NCBI RefSeq assembly: GCF_000455825.1 | Contig: NZ_ATAO01000101.1 | Coordinates: 1 to 64,000 of the forward strand | DNA from: Microbacterium maritypicum MF109 | Lineage (GTDB): Bacteria; Actinomycetota; Actinomycetes; Actinomycetales; Microbacteriaceae | Length of the DNA stretch: 64,000 nt | Reading direction: 5' to 3' | The notes under the pieces: model-generated | What the model saw: the letters and a program-made list of their open reading frames with translations, nothing else | What the model was told of the DNA's origin: nothing | Databases searched by the model: none | In this document: positions 16,948-25,826 of the stretch, in pieces | How positions within the stretch are numbered: the stretch's first letter is position 1 | Layout: every line of letters begins with the position of its first letter | Made by a program: the position numbers and the translations under genes

Positions 16948-17859
16948 TCAGCTGTTCGCCGCGACGTCCTTCTGAACGTCCTTGAGCAGCGAGGCCAGCT
17001 CGTCGGCCGGTGTCTGCAACGTGACGCCGGTGCCGCCCGACGACTTCGCCAGGCCCTCCTGCACGTTCTTGTCGGTCTGGAAGATCTCGACCAGCTTGAG
17101 GTAGGTCTCGTTGTCGACGTCTTCGGCGCGCGACGCGAAGATGTTCACGTACTGGAGCGCACTCGGGTCCTCGGGGTCGTCGGTGAAGAGCGCGTCGTCG
17201 AACGAGAGCCCCGCGTCCTCCACGAAGTCGTTGTTGATGACGGCTGCTGCGACATCGGGCAGGGCTTCAGGGGTGAGGGCCGCTTCCAGCGCTGTGACCT
17301 TGACCTTGGACGTGCTCTCATCGACGTCAGCGAGATCCGAGAAGGCGGTGCCGCCGTCCTTCAGATCGACGAGTCCGGCGGCCTGCAGCACCAGCAGCGC
17401 CCTGGCCTGGTTCGAAGCATCATCGGGTACAGCGACGGTCTCGCCTTCCGGGATGTCCTTCACGGAATCGTACTTCGTCGAATAGAGACCCAGCGGGTAG
17501 ATCTGCGTCGATCCGATCGCCGCGAGATCATCGCCCGATGCCTCGTTGTACTGAGCCAGATACACGATGTGCTGGAACTGGTTGAGGTCCACCTCGCCCT
17601 CGCTCAACGCAGGGTTCGGAAGCTCGTACGAACCGAAATCGACGAGCTCGACCGTGATGCCTTCCGCCGCAGCCGCATCCACGAACGCGGGCCACTGCGG
17701 ATCGCTCTCGCCGACGACGCCGATCTTGACGACCTCGTTCTCGGACGATCCCTCACTGCCGGATCCGGCATCGGACGACCCCGTGGCGCACCCGGTGAGT
17801 GCGACGAAGAGCGGGACCGCGGCGAGCGCGGCCAGGATGGAAGTGGTACGGCGTGACAT
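16948..17859 (-). CDS. metQ: Methionine-binding lipoprotein
   Basis: A 303-residue substrate-binding lipoprotein of the NLPA/MetQ family. Signal peptide with lipobox ALTGC (Cys24), a Ser/Gly-rich linker, then the family core EVDLNQFQHIVYLAQYN and VAVPDDASNQARALLVLQAAGL, including the methionine-pocket regions. First gene of the metQNI operon. ATG at 17859 follows GAGGAA by about ten bases. The upstream spacer shows no S-box or other riboswitch consensus that I recognise. Confidence 0.92.
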   Translation of the reverse strand: MSRRTTSILAALAAVPLFVALTGCATGSSDAGSGSEGSSENEVVKIGVVGESDPQWPAFVDAAAAEGITVELVDFGSYELPNPALSEGEVDLNQFQHIVYLAQYNEASGDDLAAIGSTQIYPLGLYSTKYDSVKDIPEGETVAVPDDASNQARALLVLQAAGLVDLKDGGTAFSDLADVDESTSKVKVTALEAALTPEALPDVAAAVINNDFVEDAGLSFDDALFTDDPEDPSALQYVNIFASRAEDVDNETYLKLVEIFQTDKNVQEGLAKSSGGTGVTLQTPADELASLLKDVQKDVAANS

Positions 17860-18020
17860 GTGAAGGAGTTCCTCTCTTGGGGGACTCGAATACGTTAGGC
17901 AGGCCGCGCGACGCACGCGGAATCGAGTGTCACACGGCGTCACAGCGACAGGTCGACCGTCTTCACCCGACTCGGATCGACCGCGCACGCCTGTGCCCTG
18001 GCCGTGCGTCATCGAACGAC

Positions 18021-18080
18021 ACAGTCGGCGACGGCGAGAAACAGTCGGCGACAGCAGGACACAGTCGGCGACAGCAATCG
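18021..18080. repeat. Three tandem 20-bp direct repeats (iteron-like)
   Basis: The spacer 17860-18154 between metQ and the secreted orphan gene contains three head-to-tail units of 20 bp starting at 18021, 18041 and 18061; each begins acagtcggcgac and units 2 and 3 share 16 bases. The core GTCG-G-CGAC is itself palindromic. A period of about two helical turns would put a bound protein on one DNA face. The rest of the spacer holds no recognisable element. Confidence 0.7.
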
Positions 18081-18154
18081 CACCGTGTGTTCTGCTCGAC
18101 GCACTCGAAAGAGTGTCGGTGCCGTCCGGCACCGATCCAACGACCGGAGACGTC

Positions 18155-18784
18155 ATGAAAACACGAAAGAAAGTCGCACTCGCCACGGCCACCGCGGTAC
18201 TTCTGTCCTTCTCGCTGCCCGCCGCCGCTCACGCGGCGACAGAGGAGCATCTGTACGCGAACTCGACAGTCGTCGTCACGGATGTGAGGACCGGAGCGAT
18301 CGTGTATCAGCAGTCGGAGCAGATCCCTGTGGATACGAACAGCACGTCGGCCACGATCGAGGCGCGGATCCCTTCGACCGAATCATCAGCTGCTCCAACT
18401 GAGCCGGGCATCATCGCCCCGCGGTCCTCCGTCGGCGGGAATCACGACAACGGTTCGGTCAAGTCGTCGATCACGATCCAGTACACCTTGAAGGGCGATC
18501 AGATTCGGACAGAGAAGGTCACGGGCAGCTGGACGCCCGACCCGGGGTTCGGACTCAAAGAGCGGAAGGTGGAGATCTACAGCGGCGGTGGAGTGCCGTC
18601 GATCATCAAGAAGGCGCCGACGGCGAACAGCTACAGCTACAACACCGGATGGGGCTTCCAGATCAAGCCACCGCAGAACTCTCTCACCTCCCCACGGGTG
18701 CTGGCCGAGGTGAAGTACCAGCTCTCGGGGACGGGCAGTGCGTGGCTGAAGCTGACGCACTGGGTCGACCTGTCCGGTATCTGA
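18155..18784 (+). CDS. Small secreted protein of unknown function
   Basis: A 209-residue protein with a clear Sec signal peptide (MKTRKKVALATATAVLLSF..., cleavage after AHA near residue 28). The mature part is Ser/Thr/Gly-rich and beta-strand-like (SSITIQYTLKGDQ, WLKLTHWVDLSGI) with no Cys and no membrane or sorting segment, so it is probably released. No family recognised. ATG follows GGAGA. It stands alone behind the 20-bp repeats and is closed by a strong terminator hairpin. Confidence 0.75.
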   Translation: MKTRKKVALATATAVLLSFSLPAAAHAATEEHLYANSTVVVTDVRTGAIVYQQSEQIPVDTNSTSATIEARIPSTESSAAPTEPGIIAPRSSVGGNHDNGSVKSSITIQYTLKGDQIRTEKVTGSWTPDPGFGLKERKVEIYSGGGVPSIIKKAPTANSYSYNTGWGFQIKPPQNSLTSPRVLAEVKYQLSGTGSAWLKLTHWVDLSGI

Positions 18785-18791
18785 TCCCGTG

Positions 18792-18838
18792 GTGAGGAGG
18801 GTCCGAGCAGTATTCGCACACTCGGACCCTTCTCTCAC
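18792..18838 (+). terminator. Rho-independent-like terminator
   Basis: GTGAGGAGGGTCCGAG pairs with CTCGGACCCTTCTCTCAC around a 13-base loop, eight bases after the stop of the secreted orphan gene. The long stem, with one irregular step, serves that gene; the MDR oxidoreductase gene also ends toward it. Confidence 0.75.
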
Positions 18839-18868
18839 CTCACACGCGGAAGCGTGCGGCACACAGCG

Positions 18869-19846
18869 TCACAGCTGGTGCGAAGAGCGCGGTGCGCGCA
18901 ACGCCAGCTTTCCCACGTAATGGCTTCGCAGCGCGTGGTGCGCCTGGGCGACCTCGGCCGCGTCGAACACCTGCGCCACGTGCGGGGCTATGAGACTGGA
19001 CTCGATGACCTCGTTCAGACGCTGCAGCGCCGCTCGGCTGCGGTCGCCGTCGTAGAACGACACACGCTCGACGACCTCGGCCGACGGTGGCGGATTCACA
19101 CCGTGCGCCCACGCGATGCGCCCCGACGGTGCCACCCCGCGCAGCGCATCCTCGGCCGCCCGACCTCCGGCGGTGACGAGTGCGCCGTCGAGGCCCTCCG
19201 GAGCGAAGCTCTCGATGGCCGCCATCACGTCGTCCCGCCTCCCGTCGACGACGACATCGGCGCCGAGGCCCCCGGCCAGCGACACGCCGTCCTGTCCTGA
19301 GGCGACCGCGAACACCCGGAGTCCACGGTGTTTGGCGAGCTGCACCGCGAGGTGACCGATCCCTCCGCTCGCGCCGAAGATCATCACGGCGTCTCCGGGG
19401 CGCGCATCGATCGTGTCGAGTCCGCTCGTGGCCGTCAGTGCGTCCCAGGCGAGCACTCCGGCCTGCTCGTCGGTCAGCCGCGCGGGCACCGGGGCGACAT
19501 GCTCCTGGTCGACCACCGCATACTCGGCGTAGAACCCGCCTCGCGGGACGGGGGTCGACGCGGCGTACACCCGATCCCCCGGGGCGAAGCGCGTCACGTC
19601 GGCGCCGACCGCCTCGACCGTTCCCGCCCCTTCCCACCCGAGGATGTAGGGGAAGGTCGACGGCACGCCGAAAGCTCCCTCGTAGTGGCCTTCGCGCTCC
19701 TCCCGATCCCATGACCCGATGCCGGCGACATCGATGCGGATGAGTACATCACCTTCGCCGACCGCGGGGATCGGAACCGACTGTTCACGCAGCTCCCCCT
19801 CGTCGCCGAATCGATCGAGAATGATGGCTCTCATCATGGTGGGCAT
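18869..19846 (-). CDS. MDR-superfamily NAD(P)H-dependent oxidoreductase (quinone-reductase-like)
   Basis: A 325-residue zinc-independent medium-chain dehydrogenase. N-terminal GroES-like part with GWEGAGTVEAVGADVTRFAPGDRVY, then a Rossmann domain with VMIFGASGGIGHLAVQLAKHRG. The catalytic zinc ligands of alcohol dehydrogenases are absent. C-terminal SHYVGKLAL is typical of the quinone oxidoreductase/zeta-crystallin branch. Three in-frame ATGs (19846, 19837, 19834) follow GAGGAG; the first is taken. Substrate unknown. Confidence 0.85.
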   Translation of the reverse strand: MPTMMRAIILDRFGDEGELREQSVPIPAVGEGDVLIRIDVAGIGSWDREEREGHYEGAFGVPSTFPYILGWEGAGTVEAVGADVTRFAPGDRVYAASTPVPRGGFYAEYAVVDQEHVAPVPARLTDEQAGVLAWDALTATSGLDTIDARPGDAVMIFGASGGIGHLAVQLAKHRGLRVFAVASGQDGVSLAGGLGADVVVDGRRDDVMAAIESFAPEGLDGALVTAGGRAAEDALRGVAPSGRIAWAHGVNPPPSAEVVERVSFYDGDRSRAALQRLNEVIESSLIAPHVAQVFDAAEVAQAHHALRSHYVGKLALRAPRSSHQL

Positions 19847-19934
19847 CGGTCTCCTCGTTCTCAGGCGGATCGTTCTGGCGGGTGCGCGCCGTCGTCTCGA
19901 TGCGCTCCGACGGCGGTGTCGTCCGCTCGGGTGT

Positions 19935-21701
19935 TCAGTCGTACTCCTCGATCCCCTGCAGGCGCACCTGCTCGAGGTCGAGTCGGGCGGAGATGCGGCG
20001 CACGACGATGTCGTCGACCGTGCCGGCGCCACGCAGCCCGAGGAGGACCTCACGCTTGCGGTCGATCAGGGCGAGCTTGAGTCGCGTGTGCTCCTCATGC
20101 CGGATCAGCGGCGAGCGCTGCGCGAGGTCGACATCGGTCGAGGTCGCGATCATCTGCAGCACCGTGCCGTCGGTGCCCTCCCCCTCCGTCGCCTGCGAGG
20201 TTCCGCCTCCCGTGGTGGGGTCGTCTCCGATGTCGGCGGTTCCGGCACCGAGGGGGTCGGGCTCGCCGAGCATCTCGTCGAGAGCATCGGCTTCCGCGTC
20301 GACGAGGGCCTGCTCGCGGGCCAACGACCGGGCGTTCGCGAACTCGAGCATCTGATAGCCCTCCGACCGCACGCGATCGAGGACTTCCTGACCCACGCCG
20401 TGCTCAGCCGCGAGGTCGTCGAGAGCGGCGAGCGCCGCCCCGGAGATCGCCCGCTCGGCGAGTTCGTATTCCTCGTCCTCGACGTGGTCGACGGGGAACC
20501 GCGCCCACCGCACGATCGCGGGCAGGAGCGGCCCCTGCACGAGCAGACTCAGCAGGATGACGCCGGCGGTCACGAACACGATCTCATCGCGTCCGTTGAT
20601 GGCCCCACCCTCTGTGATGCTCGTGGGGACAGACAGCGCGATCGCGAGCGAGACGGCGCCGCGCATACCGGCGACGGTGGAGACGACTCTGGCCCGTGCC
20701 CTGGCGCCGCGTGCGGGTCTCGGCCCGGCCTGACGCTGGAACAGCACGTTCACCAGCTGGAACAGGTAGCGCACGGCCAGCAGCGTCGCCCAGACGGCGA
20801 GCGTGATGAGCACCAGGCGACCGATCGCCGCCGCGGAGATCTCATGCACGACGTACTGCACCTCGAGCCCGATCAGGACGAACAGGGCGCCGTTGAGCAG
20901 GAAGACGCCGAACGGCCACGCCGCGTCGGCCTGCCGCCGGGAAGAGGCCGTCGTGACCCTCGGCGACACGTAGGCGACGATGAGACCCGCGACCACGACC
21001 GCCAGCACACCGGAGGCGTGCACCATCTCGGCGACGAGGAACGCCGTGAAGGGAATCAGGAGCAGAGCGACGTTGATCACGATCGTCGACGACGTGCGCC
21101 GCAGCAGCAGGTACCCGAGAGCCGCGACGATGACACCGGCCGCGATGCCGCCGACATAGGAGACCAGCACGTCGAGCGTGACCGACAGCGGGGTGATCTG
21201 GCCGCCGAGCGCCAGCGACACCGCGATCGCGTAAAGCACCAGCGCCGTGCCGTCGTTGGTCAGGCTCTCGGCCTTGAGCTTCATGAACATGCGGCGCGGC
21301 AGCAGACGCCCGAGGGCGGCGACGGCCGTGGCATCCGGCGGCGCGACCGCGGCACCCAGGATGAGGGCGATCTCCCACGGCATCCCGAACAGCACTCCGA
21401 TACCGGCGACCGCGAACGCCGAGGCGACGACCAGCACTGTGCTCATCGGCAGGATGTAGCGGAAGTCACGGCGGATCGACCGCAGAGACGTGGTGAGGCT
21501 CTCCCAGAAGAGCATCACCGGCAGGAACAGCAGCAGCACCGTTTCGGGAGGCAGCTGCACTTCGCGCAGCGGAGGCACGAACCCCAGCAGCAGTCCGAAG
21601 ATGACGAGGACGAGGGGCAGCGCGAGACGCACGCGCGGGGCGATCAGGGTTCCGACGAGAATCGTGAGTCCGAGCAGGACAGTTACTTCGAGGCCTTCCA
21701 T
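19935..21701 (-). CDS. CPA1-family Na+/H+ antiporter
   Basis: A 588-residue transporter with about twelve helices in the first 420 residues and a soluble C-terminal tail of about 165 residues. Ion-binding motifs of the NhaP/CPA1 type are visible: APPDATAVAAL and AESLTNDGTALVLY, plus GMRGAVSLAIALS. The tail contains an acidic, Gly-rich linker and ends in a helical segment likely to regulate activity. ATG at 21701 follows GGGAGG. Role: export of Na+ or K+ in exchange for protons. Confidence 0.9.
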   Translation of the reverse strand: MEGLEVTVLLGLTILVGTLIAPRVRLALPLVLVIFGLLLGFVPPLREVQLPPETVLLLFLPVMLFWESLTTSLRSIRRDFRYILPMSTVLVVASAFAVAGIGVLFGMPWEIALILGAAVAPPDATAVAALGRLLPRRMFMKLKAESLTNDGTALVLYAIAVSLALGGQITPLSVTLDVLVSYVGGIAAGVIVAALGYLLLRRTSSTIVINVALLLIPFTAFLVAEMVHASGVLAVVVAGLIVAYVSPRVTTASSRRQADAAWPFGVFLLNGALFVLIGLEVQYVVHEISAAAIGRLVLITLAVWATLLAVRYLFQLVNVLFQRQAGPRPARGARARARVVSTVAGMRGAVSLAIALSVPTSITEGGAINGRDEIVFVTAGVILLSLLVQGPLLPAIVRWARFPVDHVEDEEYELAERAISGAALAALDDLAAEHGVGQEVLDRVRSEGYQMLEFANARSLAREQALVDAEADALDEMLGEPDPLGAGTADIGDDPTTGGGTSQATEGEGTDGTVLQMIATSTDVDLAQRSPLIRHEEHTRLKLALIDRKREVLLGLRGAGTVDDIVVRRISARLDLEQVRLQGIEEYD

Positions 21702-21741
21702 CCCTACCTCCCAACAGCGTTGAGAGAAGGATATTCCTCCG

Positions 21742-23565
21742 TCAGCCGATCTCCTCCGTGAGTTCGAACCAGCGCAGCTCCAGCTCCTCGATCTCGGCCT
21801 GCTGGTCGCTGATCTTCTTCATCCGGTCGCCGAGGCCCGCATAGTCGGACTGGTCGTGGTCCGCCAGCGCGGTCTTGGCGGCGTTCACCTGCTGCGTGAG
21901 CTTCTGGATGCGCCGCTCGAGAGCGGACACCTCCTTCTGCGCCGTGCGCAGTGCCGCACCGTCGAGCCCCTTCGCGGCAGCTGTGGCCGTCGCCGTCGCT
22001 GCGGCCGTCGCGGTCTGCTTCGACCCGGTGGAGGACTGCAGGTGACGCAGTCGCAGATACTCGTCGACCCCGCCGGGGAGGTGACGCAGGTGACCGTCGA
22101 GGATCGCGTACTGCTGGTCGGTGACGCGCTCCAGGAAGTACCGGTCGTGGCTGACGACCAGGAGCGTGCCCGACCAGGAGTCGAGAAGGTCCTCGATCGC
22201 GGCGAGCATGTCGGTGTCGAGGTCGTTGGTCGGCTCGTCGAGGATCAGCACGTTCGGCTGGTCGAGCAGCACGAGAAGCAGCTGCAGGCGACGCTGCTGT
22301 CCACCCGAGAGATCCTTGACCGGAGTGGAGAGCTGGGCGGAGTCGAACCCGAGCCGTTCGAGCAGCTGCCCGGGCGTGAGGTCCTGCGCCTTGGAGCCGG
22401 CCCCCATCGTGTAGGAGGTGCGCAGGCCCGAGATGATCACACGCACCGGGTCGTTCCAGTGCTGGGTGAGCTCGTCGAGCCGCTGTGTGAGGGTCTGCAC
22501 CTTCACCGTCGTGCCGCGCTTGACCCGTCCGACGGTCGGCTCCACGGTGCCGGAGATGAGGCCGAGCAGCGTCGACTTGCCGGCGCCGTTCACACCGAGG
22601 ATCCCGGTGCGCTCCCCCGGCGCGATGCGCCACTCGATGTCGCGCAGCACGACCTTCTCGCCGCCGTCCGCCGTCGGGTAGGTCACCCCGACGTCGAGCA
22701 GGTCGACCACGTCCTTCCCGAGTCGCGAGACGGCGAGCGACTGCAGCGACACCTTGTCGCGGATCTCGGGGACGTCGGCGATGAGCTCATTGGCCGCGTC
22801 GATGCGGAACTTCGGCTTGGCCGTGCGGGCCGGAGCGCCACGGCGGAGCCACGCGAGCTCCTTCTTGGCGAGGTTCTGACGCTTCGCCTCGGTGGCGGCC
22901 GCCATCCGGTCGCGCTCGACGCGCTGCAGGATGTACGCCGCGTAGCCGCCCTCGAAGGGCTCGACGATGCGGTCGTGCACCTCCCAGGTCTCGGTGCTGA
23001 TCTCATCGAGGAACCATCGGTCGTGCGTCACGACCATGAGGGCGCCCGAGTTCGGCGACCAGCGCTTCTTGAGGTGTCCGGCGAGCCAGGTGATCGCCTC
23101 GACGTCGAGATGGTTGGTCGGCTCGTCGAGGGCGATGACGTCCCAGTCTCCGGTGAGGAGCTTCGCGAGCGACACCCGACGCCGCTGCCCACCGCTGAGA
23201 GAACCGATCTCGGCATCCCACGGGAGGTCGGTGAGCAGCCCTTCGATGACGTCGCGGATCCGCGCATCGCCCGCCCACTCGTACTCCGGGGTGTCGCCGA
23301 CGACCGCCGCACTGATGGTGAGGTCGTCTGGCAGGTTGTCGGCCTGATCGAGCACGCCGATCCGCGTTCCTCCGCGCACCGTGACGCGTCCAGAGTTCGG
23401 TTCCTTGATGCCTGCCAGCATGCCGAGCAGGCTCGACTTGCCGTCGCCGTTGCGGCCGACTATGCCGATGCGGTCGCCCTCCTCGATGCCGAGGGTCACG
23501 GAGTCGAAGACGACCCTGGTCGGATATTCGAGGTGGAGGGCTTCAGCCCCGAGAAGATGTGCCAT
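21742..23565 (-). CDS. ABC-F family ATP-binding protein (Uup-like)
   Basis: A 607-residue soluble protein with two ABC domains and no membrane part. First domain: GRNGDGKSSLL, SLSGGQRRRVSLAKLL, VIALDEPTNHLD; second: GVNGAGKSTLLG, DLSGGQQRRLQLLL, LILDEPTNDLD. The linker between them and a C-terminal coiled coil after an Ala/Thr-rich stretch (TATAAATATATAAAK) match the Uup branch. ABC-F proteins act on ribosomes; whether this one protects from antibiotics or aids translation is unknown. ATG follows GGAAGGAAC. Confidence 0.9.
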   Translation of the reverse strand: MAHLLGAEALHLEYPTRVVFDSVTLGIEEGDRIGIVGRNGDGKSSLLGMLAGIKEPNSGRVTVRGGTRIGVLDQADNLPDDLTISAAVVGDTPEYEWAGDARIRDVIEGLLTDLPWDAEIGSLSGGQRRRVSLAKLLTGDWDVIALDEPTNHLDVEAITWLAGHLKKRWSPNSGALMVVTHDRWFLDEISTETWEVHDRIVEPFEGGYAAYILQRVERDRMAAATEAKRQNLAKKELAWLRRGAPARTAKPKFRIDAANELIADVPEIRDKVSLQSLAVSRLGKDVVDLLDVGVTYPTADGGEKVVLRDIEWRIAPGERTGILGVNGAGKSTLLGLISGTVEPTVGRVKRGTTVKVQTLTQRLDELTQHWNDPVRVIISGLRTSYTMGAGSKAQDLTPGQLLERLGFDSAQLSTPVKDLSGGQQRRLQLLLVLLDQPNVLILDEPTNDLDTDMLAAIEDLLDSWSGTLLVVSHDRYFLERVTDQQYAILDGHLRHLPGGVDEYLRLRHLQSSTGSKQTATAAATATATAAAKGLDGAALRTAQKEVSALERRIQKLTQQVNAAKTALADHDQSDYAGLGDRMKKISDQQAEIEELELRWFELTEEIG

Positions 23566-23644
23566 GTTCCTTCCAGGGTAGCCGCGTGCGACGAACCGTC
23601 CGGCCGTTGCCCGGAAGGCTGCCTCCGACGGACGTCGCCCGATC

Positions 23645-23656
23645 TAGGATCGACGG
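23645..23656 (+). promoter_or_regulatory. Leaderless-type promoter -10 element
   Basis: TAGGAT (23645-23650) is followed by six bases and then the GTG start of the spermidine-synthase-like gene, placing the transcription start on the start codon. No ribosome binding site precedes the gene. Confidence 0.55.
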
Positions 23657-24583
23657 GTGCCAAGGAATCGCCGGGTGTTCTCGCTCATGCTCGACAATCG
23701 CAAGGCGAAGCTGATGGAGTCGAAGAGACGACCCGGTCGCTTCGAGCTCAGCGTCGATGGGATTCCGCAGTCCGTCGTCTCGATGACCGATCCCACCGCG
23801 CTCGAATACGCCTACATCCAGCACATCGCCAGAGCGATGGACGCCGCGGCGGAGCCCGGTGCCCCGCTGTTCACCGTGCATCTGGGCGCCGGAGCACTCA
23901 CGCTGGCTCGCTACGTCGCGGCCACGCGTGCCGGGTCCCCGCAGCTCGCGGTGGAGTTCGAACCCGCCCTCTACACCGCGGTGGTCGCCGCCCTGCCGCT
24001 GCCCTCCGGCACCGATCTGCGCGTCATCTTCGGCGATGCGCGAGCGGTCGCAGACGCGGATCTCCCCGACGAGAAGCGCTCGTCGGCGCCCTCGTCCTCT
24101 GTCCCCGCGGTCGCCGCGGCTGCAGCGGAGAGCACCGCGATCGACACCGACTGGGTGGATGCGCAGTTCACAGTCGTGGATCTGTGGGATGCCGCGGTCA
24201 TCCGACATCGTGTGGCCAGCCAGGAGTTCTACCGCCGCGTCGCCGCACGCTCCGCCGCGGCGGGCGTCGTGGCCGTGAACCTGCTCGACGGGCACCCGTT
24301 CGAGTACTCACGGCGACAGGCGGCCACCCTGCGCACCGTGTTCGACCACGTCGCCGTCGTCCTCGACGCCGAACCGGAGGATGATGAAGGGCCACTGGGC
24401 AACGTCGTCATCTTCGCGAGCGACGAGCCGCTGAGCATCGTGACGATCCCCGAGCTTCTCGGCCCGCCACGACCTCATATGCTCCACGACGATTCTCTGA
24501 CGTCGTGGATCGCCGAAGCGCGCATCATGACCGACGCCGACGGCACGGACTCCCCCGACCCCGACGATCCGATCTGGGACTAG
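23657..24583 (+). CDS. Spermidine-synthase-like protein
   Basis: A 308-residue protein resembling the spermidine synthase fold: N-terminal FELSVDGIPQSVVSMTDPTALEYAYIQ (beta and gating region), then a methyltransferase-like core with TVHLGAGALTLARYV and AVEFEPALY, the nucleotide pocket equivalents. An insertion of Ser/Ala residues (SSAPSSSVPAVAAAAAES) interrupts the core near 150. The diamine-binding aspartates of true enzymes are not evident, so polyamine synthesis is doubtful. GTG start by a leaderless-type promoter. No neighbour clarifies its role. Confidence 0.75.
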   Translation: MPRNRRVFSLMLDNRKAKLMESKRRPGRFELSVDGIPQSVVSMTDPTALEYAYIQHIARAMDAAAEPGAPLFTVHLGAGALTLARYVAATRAGSPQLAVEFEPALYTAVVAALPLPSGTDLRVIFGDARAVADADLPDEKRSSAPSSSVPAVAAAAAESTAIDTDWVDAQFTVVDLWDAAVIRHRVASQEFYRRVAARSAAAGVVAVNLLDGHPFEYSRRQAATLRTVFDHVAVVLDAEPEDDEGPLGNVVIFASDEPLSIVTIPELLGPPRPHMLHDDSLTSWIAEARIMTDADGTDSPDPDDPIWD

Positions 24584-24615
24584 CCCCGGCGCGACCGCCT
24601 CGTCAGCCCGCCTCG

Positions 24616-25731
24616 TCAGCCCGTCTCGGTCGCTGCATCGGCCGAGACCGCCGGTGCGGTGACCGACCCCGCCGTGCGGAGGAACACGATGATCCAGCTG
24701 AAGATCAGCACGGCGGCGATCAGCTCGACAGCGGTGAGGTTGTAGTAGCCGACCGCGAAGAAGGCCGCGAGCAGGATGATTACCAGCACGTAGATCCACC
24801 CGAAGACCACGAACACACGAGGGATGGTCGGCAGGAACCACGGCAGGCCGACCACGACGATCCCGAACACCACGGTCATACCCGTCGCGACGGTGTTGTG
24901 CAGGAGGAAGAACTCGTCCACCGGGAAGATACCGACGCACGCGAGGAAGATGCCCATCAGGATCAGTCCGCCGCGCACCATGAAGCGTCCTCGCCGTTCC
25001 TCCGGGCTCTCGGCCGGGAGCCCCGCGGTCGCGTAGCGGGAGATCGTCGTGATCATCACCCCGGCGATGACCAGCGTCACATTGAACGCGACCGATGCGC
25101 TGTTGGTGCTCATGCCGAGCGCTGACAGGTTGTCGCGCCACCAGTGCACGTCGCTGGAGGCGAGCATGCTGGCGAATGCGCCGACCACGAGGAAGACGGC
25201 GAGCACCAGCGACAGCACCATCGGGGTCAGGGCGACGGCACTGAGGAAACAGACGTATCCGGTCAGCGCGAAGGCGACCGCCACCAGGATGGCGCCGGGG
25301 AACGGGAACACCGGGGCATCGGTGAAGCTCCGCTCGAGGAGCTCGGCGACGCCGAGCCAGCCGAGGTACGCGATGGCCGCGTGGGCGAAGGCGATGGCGG
25401 TGAGGTCGTACCACCGCAGCCGATCCCCCGGCACGCTGAAACCGTCGCGCGCCGCGCGGGGGTCGGGCTGCGCGGGGCGTACGGCGACGCGCCCGAGGGT
25501 GAAGGCGATGACGGCGGTGATCGCGCCCCCGTACGCCGCGAAGACTCCGATCGAGCCGCTGCCGCTGATCGCCAGGTCGTGGCCCCAGAAGACCGGGAGT
25601 CCGATCAGGAATCCTGAGACGAAGAAACCGGCGCCGACGATCAGCGCCGTCGCCTCGAAGACGGCCTCCGCCGTCGCCGGGCCGCGCACCTGACGCAGCA
25701 CCTGCATCACCCTGCTCGCGAGTGCGTTCAT
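24616..25731 (-). CDS. Multi-pass membrane protein, DUF998-like
   Basis: A 371-residue protein with about ten predicted membrane helices and no enzymatic motif. The layout with long hydrophobic stretches split by HWWRDNLSALGMSTNSAS and by GIFPVDEFFLLHNTVATGM resembles DUF998 proteins. Start at 25731, preceded by AAGGACGAGG. Between the spermidine-synthase-like gene (tail to tail) and the HAD phosphatase (head to head). Function unknown. Confidence 0.75.
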   Translation of the reverse strand: MNALASRVMQVLRQVRGPATAEAVFEATALIVGAGFFVSGFLIGLPVFWGHDLAISGSGSIGVFAAYGGAITAVIAFTLGRVAVRPAQPDPRAARDGFSVPGDRLRWYDLTAIAFAHAAIAYLGWLGVAELLERSFTDAPVFPFPGAILVAVAFALTGYVCFLSAVALTPMVLSLVLAVFLVVGAFASMLASSDVHWWRDNLSALGMSTNSASVAFNVTLVIAGVMITTISRYATAGLPAESPEERRGRFMVRGGLILMGIFLACVGIFPVDEFFLLHNTVATGMTVVFGIVVVGLPWFLPTIPRVFVVFGWIYVLVIILLAAFFAVGYYNLTAVELIAAVLIFSWIIVFLRTAGSVTAPAVSADAATETG

Positions 25732-25814
25732 CCTCGTCCTTCCCGGTCCACATCCTAGAAGCCGCGCACGCCGCGCACCGGCTTGCGCGCCCGGGCGTTC
25801 GTCGCGTGTGCGAC

Positions 25815-25826
25815 TAGCCTGGACGG
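25815..25826 (+). promoter_or_regulatory. Leaderless-type promoter -10 element
   Basis: TAGCCT (25815-25820) stands six bases before the GTG start of the HAD phosphatase gene; no ribosome binding site is present, so the message probably starts at the GTG. Confidence 0.5.

Noticed and set aside
18021..18080. CRISPR array
   Set aside because: Units are only 20 bp, directly adjacent, without unique spacers of usual length and without cas genes.
17860..18154. SAM or S-box-like riboswitch upstream of metQ
   Set aside because: No matching conserved core in the 295-base spacer; only the 20-bp repeats stand out.
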